This document shows, piece after piece, positions 41,741 through 50,803 of a stretch of 64,000 nt of DNA. Within the stretch, counting starts at the first letter, position 1. Each line of letters opens with the position of its first letter. The stretch comes from Geomonas azotofigens (lineage in GTDB: Bacteria; Desulfobacterota; Desulfuromonadia; Geobacterales; Geobacteraceae), in the NCBI RefSeq assembly GCF_018919395.1, contig NZ_JAHLME010000002.1, positions 620,001 through 684,000 on the forward strand, in the 5' to 3' direction. Made by a program: the position numbers and the translations under genes. The notes under the pieces were generated by a model that was given only the letters and a program-made list of their open reading frames with translations, was not told the DNA's origin and made no database searches.

Positions 41741-43429
41741 ATGACTTACGCCCTCCCATACACCCGCCGTTTCCTGCCGGTTCTGCTGCTGGTTCTGTGC
41801 ATGCTCACGCCCTGCTCCGGTTGGGCTGCAGCGGCGGGAACCATCGTCGTCGGCGGCGACCACAACTATCCCCCTTACGAATTCATCGACAAGGACGGCC
41901 ACCCCGCCGGGTTCAACGTCGACCTGACCCGCGCCATCGCGGAGGTGATGGGGATGACCGTGGAGATCCGACTCGGCCGCTGGGACGAGATGCGCCGGGC
42001 GCTGCAAACGGGCGAGGTGGACATCGTCCAGGGGATGGTCCAGGCGGAGGTGCGGGCTAAGGACTACGACTTCTCGCCGCCGCATTCCATCATCAACCAG
42101 TCGGTGTTCGCCCGCCGCGGCACCAAGCCGGTCCGGGACCTGAACGACCTGAAGGGGAAAGAGGTCTTCGTGCAAAACGGCGGCATGATGCACGACTACC
42201 TCCTGGAAAAGAACGTGGGAGCCGCCATCTTCCCCGTCGACACCCACATCGACGCGCTGCGCCAGCTCGCCGCCGGCAAGCACGACTACGCCCTGGTCGG
42301 CAACCTCCCCGGACTCTACCTGAGCCGCGAGTTCGGCCTCTCCAACATCGTGCCGGTAGGCAAACTGTTCGCCGGTCAACCGTATTGCTATGCCGTCAAA
42401 AAGGGCAACGACCAGATCCTGTCCCAGTTCAGCGAAGGGCTCGCCATCCTGAAAAACACCGGGCGCTACCAGAAGATCCACGACAAGTGGCTGGGCGCGC
42501 TGGAGCCCCCAGCTGTCTCCTGGCGCAAGATCCTCACCTACGCGGCCATCACCGCCCTGCCCCTGTTGCTTATGCTGAGCGCCATCGGCTACATCAACCG
42601 CAGGCTTGCCAAGGAAGTTGCGCTGCGCACCGAGGAGATGCAGTTGCAGCAACAGCAACTGATCCAGGCGGACAAGATGGCGTCGCTCGGGGTCCTGGTC
42701 TCCGGCATCGCCCACGAGATCAACAACCCGACCGGGCTTTTGCTCTACAACCTGCCGGTATTGAAGAAGATCTTCCGCTCGACCGAAGAGCACCTGGAAC
42801 AGCGCTTCCAAAAGGAAGGGGACTTCATGATCGGGGGGCTGCGCTACTCCCAGTTTCGCGAGGACATCCCGCTGCTCATCGACGAGATGCAGGACGGCGC
42901 GACCAGGATCAAGCGCATCGTCGAGGACCTGAAGGACTTCGCCCGCAAGGACACCTCGCAGATGGACCAGTCGGTGCTCCTGAACGACGTGGTCCGGGCC
43001 GCGCTCAGGCTGGTGGAAAACTCCATCCGCAAGACCACCGGCAACGTGGTCACCGACCTCGCCGAGGGGCTACCCGCCATTCGAGGCAACGCGCAGCGGA
43101 TCGAACAGGTGGTGGTGAACCTGATCCTCAACGCCTGCCAGGCGCTCCCCGACCCGGGCAAGGGGATCTTCCTCACCACGAGCTTTGACGCCGAGCACAA
43201 CGAGGTGCTCCTGGTGGTCCGGGACGAAGGGGTCGGCATCGCCAGCGAGGATCTGCCGCGTATCGCGGACCCGTTCTTCACCACCAAGCGAGAGGTAGGC
43301 GGCACCGGGCTCGGCCTGTCGGTATCGGCCTCCATCATTAAGGAACACGAGGGAACCATGGTTTTCGAGTCGCGGCCGGGCGAGGGAACCACGGTGCGGG
43401 TAGCGCTACCCGCCCTAAAAGGAGCATGA
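41741..43429 (+). CDS. Sensor histidine kinase with periplasmic solute-binding (SBP_bac_3) sensor
   Basis: In this 562-residue protein a signal/anchor (about 10-32) is followed by one bacterial solute-binding family 3 domain (about 35-250: VVGGDHNYPPYEFIDKDG, AIAEVMGMTVEIRLGRWDEM, GEVDIVQGM). A TM follows at about 262-285, then H-box LVSGIAHEINNPTG, an ATPase with VVNLILNACQALPD, DEGVGI and GTGLGLSVSASI. This SBP type usually binds amino acids such as Glu, Asp or Arg. Its stop overlaps the next gene's ATG (ATGA), so kinase and sigma54 activator are coupled. The symporter two genes on is the likely target. Confidence 0.9.
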   Translation: MTYALPYTRRFLPVLLLVLCMLTPCSGWAAAAGTIVVGGDHNYPPYEFIDKDGHPAGFNVDLTRAIAEVMGMTVEIRLGRWDEMRRALQTGEVDIVQGMVQAEVRAKDYDFSPPHSIINQSVFARRGTKPVRDLNDLKGKEVFVQNGGMMHDYLLEKNVGAAIFPVDTHIDALRQLAAGKHDYALVGNLPGLYLSREFGLSNIVPVGKLFAGQPYCYAVKKGNDQILSQFSEGLAILKNTGRYQKIHDKWLGALEPPAVSWRKILTYAAITALPLLLMLSAIGYINRRLAKEVALRTEEMQLQQQQLIQADKMASLGVLVSGIAHEINNPTGLLLYNLPVLKKIFRSTEEHLEQRFQKEGDFMIGGLRYSQFREDIPLLIDEMQDGATRIKRIVEDLKDFARKDTSQMDQSVLLNDVVRAALRLVENSIRKTTGNVVTDLAEGLPAIRGNAQRIEQVVVNLILNACQALPDPGKGIFLTTSFDAEHNEVLLVVRDEGVGIASEDLPRIADPFFTTKREVGGTGLGLSVSASIIKEHEGTMVFESRPGEGTTVRVALPALKGA

Positions 43430-44853
43430 GCATGATCGACGCACTTAACCCGGCCTTCGAGATCCTCCTGGTGGACGACGAAGAGGCGTGGCTGCGCAGT
43501 ATCAGCATGACCCTCGCCATGTCGGGAGGCATCAACAACGTGGTGCGCTGCTCCGAAAGCCGGAAGGTACTGGAGCTGCTCCGGTCTCGCCCCATCGGCC
43601 TGGTCCTTCTGGACCTGAACATGCCGAACCTCTCGGGACAGGACCTCCTCCCCGCCATCATCGAAGAGCACCCCGAGGTTCCGGTGATCGTGCTCAGCGG
43701 GCTGAACCAGGTTTCCGTCGCCGTGGAGTGCATGCAGAAGGGGGCTTTCGACTTCTTCGTGAAGACCGTGGAGGAGGAGCGCCTGATCCAGGGAATCCAC
43801 CGCGCCATCCGGATGATCGACCTGCAGCGGGAAAACTCCGAGATGAAATCCCGCATTCTGAGCGACCGGCTGGAGCACGCCGAGGCCTTCGCCGACATCC
43901 TCACCGCGGACCGGGCCATGCACTCCATCTTCCGCTACATCGAGGCGGTGGCCGGGAGCAGCCAGCCGATCCTGATTACCGGCGAAAGCGGCGTCGGCAA
44001 GGAGCTGGTGGCGCGGGCGGTCCACAAGGTGAGCCGGCGTCCGGGCCAGCTGGTCTCGGTGAACGTGGCCGGGCTGGACGACCAGATCTTCAGCGACACG
44101 CTCTTTGGCCACACCAGGGGAGCCTTCACCGGAGCGGAACTCCCCCGCAGCGGCATGATCGAGCGGGCGGCGGACGGGACCCTGTTCCTGGACGAGATCG
44201 GGGACCTGGCCATCACCTCGCAGGTCAAACTGTTGCGCCTGTTGCAGGAGGGGGAGTATTTCTCCCTCGGCAGCGACGCCCCCAAGCGGATGAACGCTCG
44301 GGTGGTCGTGGCGACCCATCACGACCTGGCCGCCAAGCAGGCCGCCGGAGAGTTCCGCAAGGACTTCTACTACCGCCTGTGCGGTCACCACATCCACATC
44401 CCGGCCCTGCGCGAGCGCCCCGACGACATCCCGCTCCTCTTCGACCATTTCCTGGAGGAGGCGGCCCGGGAGCTTAACAAGAAGAAGCCCACCGTCCCCA
44501 AGGAGCTCCCCGTCCTGCTCACCAACTATTCCTTTCCGGGCAACGTGCGCGAGTTGCGCGCGCTGGTGTACGACGCCATGAGCCGCCACGAAGCGCACAT
44601 GCTCTCCATGGATACCTTCAAACGGGTCCTGGGAAAAGACCAGAGCCGGCCGGTGCGCCTGGACGCGCAGGGGCAACGGAGCGTCTTCGTCCCGAACGAG
44701 CCGCTCCCCGCCCTGCACGAGGTGGGCGATCTCCTGGTCGCCGAGGCGATGCGCCGGGCGGAGGGGAACCAGTCCATAGCCTGCCGCCTCATCGGTGTTT
44801 CCCAGCCCGCGCTCAGCAAACGCCTCAAAAAGACAGGGGAATCCGCACCGTAA
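43426..44853 (+). CDS. Sigma54-dependent response regulator (REC-AAA+-HTH)
   Basis: This 475-residue NtrC/DctD-type activator has a receiver (about 10-125) with its aspartate in LVLLDLNMPNLSG. The AAA+ domain (about 160-390) has Walker A GESGVGKE, the sigma54-contacting loop RGAFTGAE, Walker B GTLFLDEIGD and the arginine finger region FRKDFYYRL. A Fis-type HTH is C-terminal (QSIACRLIGVSQPALSKRLKK). GAGC AGG-type spacing (AAAAGGAGC) precedes ATG 43426. It should drive the sigma54 promoter found ahead of the symporter. A GC-rich hairpin after the stop (about 44880-44910) may end its transcript. Confidence 0.92.
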   Translation: MSMIDALNPAFEILLVDDEEAWLRSISMTLAMSGGINNVVRCSESRKVLELLRSRPIGLVLLDLNMPNLSGQDLLPAIIEEHPEVPVIVLSGLNQVSVAVECMQKGAFDFFVKTVEEERLIQGIHRAIRMIDLQRENSEMKSRILSDRLEHAEAFADILTADRAMHSIFRYIEAVAGSSQPILITGESGVGKELVARAVHKVSRRPGQLVSVNVAGLDDQIFSDTLFGHTRGAFTGAELPRSGMIERAADGTLFLDEIGDLAITSQVKLLRLLQEGEYFSLGSDAPKRMNARVVVATHHDLAAKQAAGEFRKDFYYRLCGHHIHIPALRERPDDIPLLFDHFLEEAARELNKKKPTVPKELPVLLTNYSFPGNVRELRALVYDAMSRHEAHMLSMDTFKRVLGKDQSRPVRLDAQGQRSVFVPNEPLPALHEVGDLLVAEAMRRAEGNQSIACRLIGVSQPALSKRLKKTGESAP

Positions 44854-44938
44854 TCATCAACACCCAACGCGGTTTTACCCTCTCGCGCCGCCTGCGCGGC
44901 CGCGAGGGGCTTCGCCGTTTCTCCCCCTTTCCAAACCC

Positions 44939-45041
44939 CTATAACCTGCCCCACCGCTATAACCTCCGACCAATCCGCGTAACTGCCGCTACTGCTTAAA
45001 CAAAACCCGCACAAAACCCGCTTTGCCGCCCACAGGTTATA
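44939..45041. promoter_or_regulatory. Upstream activator region with repeats for the symporter promoter
   Basis: Two direct copies of CTATAACC (44939-44946, 44957-44964) are 18 bp apart, and the inverted GGTTATA lies at 45035-45041. An 11-bp tandem ACAAAACCCGC occurs twice at 45000-45021. The elements lie about 80-180 bp ahead of the sigma54 promoter, the normal place for enhancer sites. Assignment to the adjacent response regulator is inference. Confidence 0.5.
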
Positions 45042-45119
45042 CCCCCCTGCGCATACACGCCCCCCCGCTTACTCCAGATAACTGACGGCATTACCGCCAC
45101 TTATCCATTTGTAGACGAA

Positions 45120-45136
45120 TTGGCAGTTGTCTTGCT
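45120..45136 (+). promoter_or_regulatory. Sigma54 promoter of the dicarboxylate/amino-acid symporter
   Basis: TTGGCAGTTGTCTTGCT has GG at 45122-45123 and GC at 45134-45135, the exact -24/-12 spacing, and matches the consensus closely. The predicted start is near 45147, leaving an 80-nt leader. Confidence 0.8.
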
Positions 45137-45229
45137 ATCTCGGGGGTGCGGCAGGATCTAGAAAAGTATTTTACGGGAAGCTGTGACATTGGGGACAACG
45201 ATGCAATTCAACCTGAAGGAGACCGCGGT

Positions 45230-46519
45230 ATGAAAAAGAACAAACTGACCCTGTACATCATGGTGGCGATGATTCTCGGAATCGTCGTTGGCTACTTCTG
45301 CAACCTTTCAGCGCCGGACGCCAAGGCGGCCAAAGTCATTGCGGGGTATTTCGACATCATATCCACGGTCTTTCTGCGCCTGATCAAGATGATCATCGCG
45401 CCGCTGGTCTTTGGCACCATCGTCTCCGGCATCGCCGGCAACGGCGACTCCAAAGCGATCGGACGTATCGGGGTACGGGCCATGGCCTGGTTCCTCTGTG
45501 CCTCGGTGATCTCCCTGGTGCTGGGCATGGTATTCGTCAACCTGTTCCAGCCCGGTGTCGGCACATCGCTCCCGGCCCCGGCAGCCGGCGCCAGCACCAA
45601 CCTCAACGTTGCCGCCCTCAACTTCAAGGATTTCGTCACCAACATTTTCCCGACCAGCTTCCTCGACGCCATGGCAAAGAACTCGATCCTGCAGATCCTG
45701 ATCTTCTCCGTGTTCTTCGGTTTCGCCATCGCCTCCTTCAAGGACGACAGCACCAAGACCGTGGTTGCCTTCGTGAAGGAGCTGGTGCACATCATGCTGA
45801 AGGTGACCGACTACGTCATGCGCCTGGCCCCGGTAGGCGTCTTCGCCGCCATGGCCTCCTGCATCACCGTCCAGGGGCTCGGTGTCCTGACCACCTACGG
45901 CAGGTTCATCGGCAGCTTCTATGTCGGCCTGGTCGTCCTCTGGGCCGTGCTGATCGGCGCCGGTTACCTGTTCCTGCGTAACTCCACCTGGACCCTGCTC
46001 AAACTGATCCGCGAGCCGATGCTGATCGCCTTCTCCACCGCGAGCAGCGAGGCCGCCTACCCCCAGACCCTGGAATCCCTGGAGCGCTTCGGCGTGAAAG
46101 AGAAGGTTTCCGGCTTCGTGCTGCCCTTGGGCTACTCCTTCAACCTGGACGGCTCCATGATGTACCAGGCCTTCGCCGTCATCTTCATCGCCCAGGTCTA
46201 CAACATCGAACTTTCCATCTCCAAGCAGATCGCCCTGCTCCTGGTGATGATGCTGACCAGCAAGGGGATGGCCGGCGTGGCGCGCGCCTCCCTGGTGGTC
46301 GTTGCCGCCACCCTCCCCATGTTCAACCTCCCCGAGGCGGGCCTTTTGCTCATCATGGGTATCGACCAGTTCCTCGACATGGGTCGCACCGCGACCAACG
46401 TGATCGGCAACAGCATCGCCACCGCCGTCGTCGCCAAGTGGGAGGGCGACCTGGGTGCGGAGCAGGAGGCCGTGGAAGATGACGACGCCCTCCTCGTAGC
46501 GGTACCGGTGCAGGATTAG
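45230..46519 (+). CDS. Dicarboxylate/amino acid:cation symporter (DAACS family)
   Basis: This 429-residue membrane protein of the GltP/DctA family has eight TM helices and two re-entrant hairpins. HP1 is FSTASSEAAYPQTLESLERFGV, TM7 is LPLGYSFNLDGSMMYQAF, and TM8 is MGIDQFLDMGRTATNVIGNSIATAVVAKW. Substrates in the family are glutamate/aspartate or C4-dicarboxylates with Na+ or H+. The solute-binding-domain kinase next door favours an amino acid. The ATG at 45230 follows AAGGAG; the frame is open further upstream without a start signal. Confidence 0.9.
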   Translation: MKKNKLTLYIMVAMILGIVVGYFCNLSAPDAKAAKVIAGYFDIISTVFLRLIKMIIAPLVFGTIVSGIAGNGDSKAIGRIGVRAMAWFLCASVISLVLGMVFVNLFQPGVGTSLPAPAAGASTNLNVAALNFKDFVTNIFPTSFLDAMAKNSILQILIFSVFFGFAIASFKDDSTKTVVAFVKELVHIMLKVTDYVMRLAPVGVFAAMASCITVQGLGVLTTYGRFIGSFYVGLVVLWAVLIGAGYLFLRNSTWTLLKLIREPMLIAFSTASSEAAYPQTLESLERFGVKEKVSGFVLPLGYSFNLDGSMMYQAFAVIFIAQVYNIELSISKQIALLLVMMLTSKGMAGVARASLVVVAATLPMFNLPEAGLLLIMGIDQFLDMGRTATNVIGNSIATAVVAKWEGDLGAEQEAVEDDDALLVAVPVQD

Positions 46520-46560
46520 TACGGGCATTACTCGCTAATCACCTTACCAATCACGACAAA

Positions 46561-46604
46561 CAACAAGGGCACCCAGATCGTCACCGGGTGCCCTTGTTGT
46601 TTTT
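46561..46604 (+). terminator. Rho-independent terminator of the symporter
   Basis: A perfect 14-bp stem CAACAAGGGCACCC / GGGTGCCCTTGTTG is followed by TTTTTGG. Confidence 0.93.
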
Positions 46605-46653
46605 GGTCAGCGGACGGAACCCGCATGACCCGGCCGTTCTTGGTACCCTCAAC

Positions 46654-46693
46654 AAAAAAACCCCAGGTCACCGGTAGCACCGGCAGCCTGGGG
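46654..46693 (-). terminator. Rho-independent terminator of pstS
   Basis: On the minus strand an interrupted long stem, with outer CCCCAGG/CCTGGGG and inner CCGGT/ACCGG arms, is followed by seven T's. It starts 24 bp after the pstS stop. Confidence 0.9.
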
Positions 46694-46716
46694 TCGTTAC
46701 GGCTTTGAGGGTAATT

Positions 46717-47745
46717 CTACTTGAGAGTCTTGACGGTCTTTTGCACCATCTTCACCACGCTCTCCGGCAGCGGCGCATAGAGCATCGGGGCGGCCATCTT
46801 CTGCCCCTTGGTCATGGCCCAGTTCAGGAACTCGACCAGGTGCTTCCCTTTAGCCGGATCCTTCTGCTGTTCGTACACCAGGAGCCAGGTGAAACCGACC
46901 ACCGGGTAGGCATCCTTGCCCGGCTGGTTCACCAGGGAGATGCGGTAATCGGCGGGCATTTGTTTCACGGCCGCAGCGGCAGCGGCGCTGGTGGACTTGA
47001 TCGAGGGCTCGATAAAGACGCCTGCCTTGTTCTTCAGCCAGGCGTAGGGCAGCTTGTTCTCAAAGGCGTAGGCAAGTTCGACGTAGCCGATGGAGTACGG
47101 CGTGGTCTTGATCTGCCCTGCTACCCCTTCGTTCCCCTTGCCGCCGAGTCCTACCGGCCATTTCACCGAAGCGCCCTTACCCACCTTCTTCGCCCAATCG
47201 GCGTTCACACCGGTCAGGTAATCGGTGAAGATGCTGGTGGTGCCGGACCCGTCAGAGCGGTGTACGACGATGATCGGCTTCGCCGGGAGCTTCACCCCTT
47301 TGTTGTCGTCGGCGATTTTCGGGTCGTTCCACATGGTTATTTTGCCGAGGTAGATATTGGCCAGGTCCTCGGAGTTCAGTTTGAGACCGGTGCCGACGCC
47401 GGGCACGTTGTAGGTCACCACGACGGCGCCCATGACGGTCGGGATGTGGATCAGCTTGCCGGGAGCGGCCTTCAACTCTTCATCGGAGAGGAACTTGTCG
47501 CTCGCACCGAAGTCGACGGTCTGCGCGCTGATCTGCTTGATGCCGCCGCCGCTGCCGATGGACTGGTAGTTGAACTTCACGCCCTTGTCAATCTTGGCGT
47601 ACTCGGTGAACCACTTGGAGTAAAGCGGGTACGGGAAAGTGGCGCCGGCCCCGTTGACGAGGGTCTCGGCGGATGCCTGAGCTGCGGTGCCCACCGCGAC
47701 CATCAGGGCCAGGGTGGTCAATACTTTCTTCATGCTCTTGATCAT
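46717..47745 (-). CDS. pstS: Phosphate ABC transporter substrate-binding protein
   Basis: In this 342-residue periplasmic phosphate-binding protein the signal peptide is about residues 1-26 (ending AQASA). ETLVNGAGATFPYPLYSKWF, SIGSGGGIKQI, DFGASDKFL and HRSDGSGTTSIFTDYL are the classic phosphate-contact segments. It delivers phosphate to PstCAB. AAAGGAG sits 8 nt before ATG 47745. It is transcribed opposite to the rest of the pst operon, an arrangement different from E. coli, and has its own Pho box and -10. Confidence 0.97.
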   Translation of the reverse strand: MIKSMKKVLTTLALMVAVGTAAQASAETLVNGAGATFPYPLYSKWFTEYAKIDKGVKFNYQSIGSGGGIKQISAQTVDFGASDKFLSDEELKAAPGKLIHIPTVMGAVVVTYNVPGVGTGLKLNSEDLANIYLGKITMWNDPKIADDNKGVKLPAKPIIVVHRSDGSGTTSIFTDYLTGVNADWAKKVGKGASVKWPVGLGGKGNEGVAGQIKTTPYSIGYVELAYAFENKLPYAWLKNKAGVFIEPSIKSTSAAAAAAVKQMPADYRISLVNQPGKDAYPVVGFTWLLVYEQQKDPAKGKHLVEFLNWAMTKGQKMAAPMLYAPLPESVVKMVQKTVKTLK

Positions 47746-47774
47746 TTTGTATTCTCCTTTCTGGGTTTGTCGGC

Positions 47775-47808
47775 ACTATAGGCCAGAAATGTCGCAGTTT
47801 CGTTACAG
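47775..47808 (-). promoter_or_regulatory. Pho box and -10 for pstS
   Basis: On the minus strand CTGTAAC-GAAA-CTGCGAC (47791-47808) matches the two 7-bp PhoB half-sites 11 bp apart. Ten bp later comes -10 TATAGT (47775-47780), so the box replaces the -35 as in other PhoB promoters. Confidence 0.75.
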
Positions 47809-47983
47809 TCAGAGCAAGAATTTGTGAAAACGTCACACCCCTCGGCCCATCCCTCTGCCCCACCCCGGCTACATCCCCAAAAGATCCTCGCCGGCGCAAC
47901 TTGCCATGGCTGCAGGCTACTATTCGTCATCTGCAGGCGCATTGCTTTTGCCCCGGCCACAGGTTCATAAACATTTAGCCTAG

Positions 47984-48017
47984 CTGTAACAACGCTGTAA
48001 CATTGCTGGGGCATCCT
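47984..48017 (+). promoter_or_regulatory. Pho box for the pstCAB-phoU-phoB operon
   Basis: CTGTAAC-AACG-CTGTAAC (47984-48001) has identical PhoB half-sites with the canonical 4-bp gap. CATCCT ten bp downstream (48012-48017) is a weak -10. The leader to the pstC start would be about 140 nt. Confidence 0.8.
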
Positions 48018-48164
48018 AGCCGCAATGCGGATGGACCGGGCAAAGGAAAAGGGATCCCGCTTCTTTTCTCCTGCCCAAGTCCTCGCAAAACGGTCAGATT
48101 ACGGAGGCGGTGCTTGGAGATAGATGCACGCAGTTCCTACTGCAGCAATGAAACGGAGACAAAG

Positions 48165-49127
48165 GTGGCATCAGTGACGGCGCGTAGACGCCCGACTCAA
48201 GACACGAAGAAGGTGAATGGAGATTACGTCTTTCGTTGTCTCACGACCTTGTTTGCCCTCAGCATCCTGGCCATACTGGCACTCATGATCTATGAGATGA
48301 CCGGCGAGAGCATGCCCGCGATCAAGGCGTTCGGGTGGAAGTTCGTGAGCTCGAGGGAGTGGGACGCGGTGCAGGGAAACTTCGGCGCCCTTCCCTACCT
48401 GTACGGGTCGGTGGTTTCGTCGGTGCTCGCTCTTTTACTGGCGACGCCGCTCAGCATCGGCGCGGCCCTGTTCATAACGGAGGTAGCCCCCGGCAGGATG
48501 GGCGCTATCGTGGCGCCGCTCGTTGAACTTCTGGCAGCGATCCCCTCGGTCATCTACGGGCTGTGGGGGGTGCTGGTCATGGCCCCCTGGCTCCAGTCCA
48601 CGGTCCAGCCCTTCCTGATCGAGCACTTCGGTTTCATCCCGCTCTTCCAGGGAGCGCCCTACGGCGTCAGCATGCTGGCCGCCATCTTCATCCTGATGAT
48701 CATGGTGGTGCCGATCATCACTTCCATCACGCGCGAGGTGCTCCTGGCGGTGCCGCAGAGCCAGAAGGAAGCGGCCATTGCCCTCGGGGCCACCCGCTGG
48801 GAGACCATCAAGATCGCCATTCTCCCCTACGGCAAGTCCGGCATCCTAGGTGCCGCCATCCTCGGCCTGGGACGCGCCATCGGAGAGACCATGGCCGTCA
48901 CCATGGTGATCGGCAACGCCCCCAACATATCGCTGTCCCTGCTCTCCCCGGCGTACACCATGCCGAGCGTCATCGCCAACGAATTCGCGGAGACGACCTC
49001 CAAGCTGCACGCCTCCGCGCTTATGGAGATCGGCCTGATCCTCATGGTGGTTACCCTGGTGGTCAACGCCCTGGCGCGGCTATTGATCTGGAGCGTGTCG
49101 AGAAGCGCCAAGGGAGGTGCGGCATGA
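48165..49127 (+). CDS. pstC: Phosphate ABC transporter permease PstC
   Basis: In this 320-residue inner-membrane protein six TM helices start at FRCLTTLFALSILAILALMIYEM. The permease signature is IALGATRWETIKIAILPYGKSGILGAAILGLGRAIGETMAV. I chose GTG 48165, which has GGAG 6 nt upstream and gives the family length (E. coli PstC is 319); the frame stays open for 54 more codons without homology. It pairs with PstA as the phosphate channel. Its stop overlaps pstA by 4 bp. Confidence 0.95.
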   Translation: MASVTARRRPTQDTKKVNGDYVFRCLTTLFALSILAILALMIYEMTGESMPAIKAFGWKFVSSREWDAVQGNFGALPYLYGSVVSSVLALLLATPLSIGAALFITEVAPGRMGAIVAPLVELLAAIPSVIYGLWGVLVMAPWLQSTVQPFLIEHFGFIPLFQGAPYGVSMLAAIFILMIMVVPIITSITREVLLAVPQSQKEAAIALGATRWETIKIAILPYGKSGILGAAILGLGRAIGETMAVTMVIGNAPNISLSLLSPAYTMPSVIANEFAETTSKLHASALMEIGLILMVVTLVVNALARLLIWSVSRSAKGGAA

Positions 49128-49966
49128 TTCACAGCGTAACGTTCCGCAAGATGAAAAACCGCCTGATGAATTTCATCATGCTCGCCTGCACGCTGGCCGT
49201 GTTGGTTCCGCTCGGGCTCATCTTCTTCCACATCGTCAAGATGGGGCTCAGCTCGCTCTCCCTGGACTTCTTCACCCACATCCCGGCGCCTACCGGGGAG
49301 GCGGGCGGCGGGATGGCCAATGGCATGTTCGGCTCGGCTATCATGATAGCTGGCGCCTCCCTGATCGGTCTCCCCATCGGCATCCTCGGCGCAATCTACC
49401 TTTCCGAGTTCGGTGGCACCCGGGTCTCCAACGTGATCCGGTTCGCCGCCGACGTCCTCTCGGGCACCCCGTCGATCATCACCGGCATGGTCGCCTACAC
49501 CCTGCTCGTGGTGCCGATGAAAGGATTCTCGGGCCTTGCGGGATCGGTGGCGCTCGCCATGATCATGATTCCGATCGTCTTGCGCACCACCGAGGAGCAG
49601 CTGAAGATGGTCCCCGGGTCGCTGCGCGAGGCGTCGCTGGCGCTCGGCGTCCCCTTCTGGCGCACCAGCCTCAAGGTAACCCTGCGCAGCGCCCTTTCCG
49701 GCGTGCTGACCGGCATACTCCTCGCCGTCGCGAGGATCGCCGGTGAGACCGCACCGCTGCTCTTCACCGCGCTCGGCAACCAGTTCTGGAGCAAGAACGT
49801 CATGCAGCCGATGGCGGCGCTCCCCCTGCAGATCTTCAGCTTCGCCATCGCCCCTTACGAGGACTGGCACAAGCTGGCTTGGGCCGGGGCGCTGGTGCTG
49901 GTAACCGTCATGTTCGCACTCAGCCTCACCGCCCGCTATTTCGGTAGGACGAAACAGGCAAGGTAG
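49124..49966 (+). CDS. pstA: Phosphate ABC transporter permease PstA
   Basis: This 280-residue, six-TM permease has PIGILGAIYLSEFGG, the coupling-helix region LREASLALGVPFWRTSLKVTLRSALSGVLTGILLAVARIAGETAPLLFTA, and the usual C-terminal YEDWHKLAWAGALVLV. The start at 49124 overlaps the pstC stop (ATGA) and follows GGGAGGTGCGGC, which indicates translational coupling. Confidence 0.95.
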   Translation: MIHSVTFRKMKNRLMNFIMLACTLAVLVPLGLIFFHIVKMGLSSLSLDFFTHIPAPTGEAGGGMANGMFGSAIMIAGASLIGLPIGILGAIYLSEFGGTRVSNVIRFAADVLSGTPSIITGMVAYTLLVVPMKGFSGLAGSVALAMIMIPIVLRTTEEQLKMVPGSLREASLALGVPFWRTSLKVTLRSALSGVLTGILLAVARIAGETAPLLFTALGNQFWSKNVMQPMAALPLQIFSFAIAPYEDWHKLAWAGALVLVTVMFALSLTARYFGRTKQAR

Positions 49967-49999
49967 CTTTCACGAAAAGATAAAGAGAAAGAGGAAAAG

Positions 50000-50758
50000 A
50001 TGAACAACAAGGTACAACTGGACCAGGTCAACATACATTTCGGCAAAACCCACGCGGTGCGCGATATCAGCATGACCTTCCCCGAAAACAGCGTGACCGC
50101 CATCATCGGCCCGTCAGGTTGCGGCAAGTCGACACTGTTGCGTTCCATGAACAGGATGCACGACCTGGTACCGTCGGCGCGTGTCACCGGGAAAATCCTG
50201 GTGGACAACGGCGACATCTACGACAGAAGCGTCGATCCGGTAGCCATCCGCCGCCGGGTGGGGATGGTCTTCCAAAAGCCCAATCCCTTCCCCGCCATGT
50301 CCATTTACGACAACGTCATCGCCGGTTACAAGCTGAACGGGAGGCTGCCCCGCGAGGAGGCGGACGAGATCGTGGAGAGCTGCCTGAAGCGCGTGGCGCT
50401 CTGGGACGAGGTGAAGGACCGGCTGAAGAGTAACGCCATGATGCTTTCCGGCGGCCAGCAGCAGCGCCTTTGCATCGCGCGCACCATCGCCGTGAAGCCC
50501 GAGGTGATCCTCATGGACGAGCCCGCCTCCGCCCTCGACCCCATCTCGACCCTCAAAATCGAGGAACTGATCGAAGAGCTCAAGGAGCGCTACACCATCA
50601 TCATCGTCACCCACAACATGCAGCAGGCCGCGCGCGTCTCCGATTACACCGCCTTTCTCTACATGGGTGACCTGGTCGAATGCGGCGAGACCAAGAAGAT
50701 CTTCACGACCCCCGAGGTTAAGCGGACCGAGGATTACATCACCGGCCGGTTCGGCTAA
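50000..50758 (+). CDS. pstB: Phosphate ABC transporter ATPase
   Basis: This 252-residue ABC ATPase has Walker [11 protein letters not shown]-loop [20 protein letters not shown], signature [17 protein letters not shown] and Walker [14 protein letters not shown] with the switch His in [14 protein letters not shown]. It powers PstCA and takes part in phosphate signalling to PhoU. It lies 33 bp after pstA with a purine-rich AAGAGGAAAAG RBS. Confidence 0.97.
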   Translation: MNNKVQLDQVNIHFGKTHAVRDISMTFPENSVTAIIGPSGCGKSTLLRSMNRMHDLVPSARVTGKILVDNGDIYDRSVDPVAIRRRVGMVFQKPNPFPAMSIYDNVIAGYKLNGRLPREEADEIVESCLKRVALWDEVKDRLKSNAMMLSGGQQQRLCIARTIAVKPEVILMDEPASALDPISTLKIEELIEELKERYTIIIVTHNMQQAARVSDYTAFLYMGDLVECGETKKIFTTPEVKRTEDYITGRFG

Positions 50759-50803
50759 CCCGTAAGCGGCGATCGGCGCAACCAACAAACAACCGGAGAC
50801 GAC

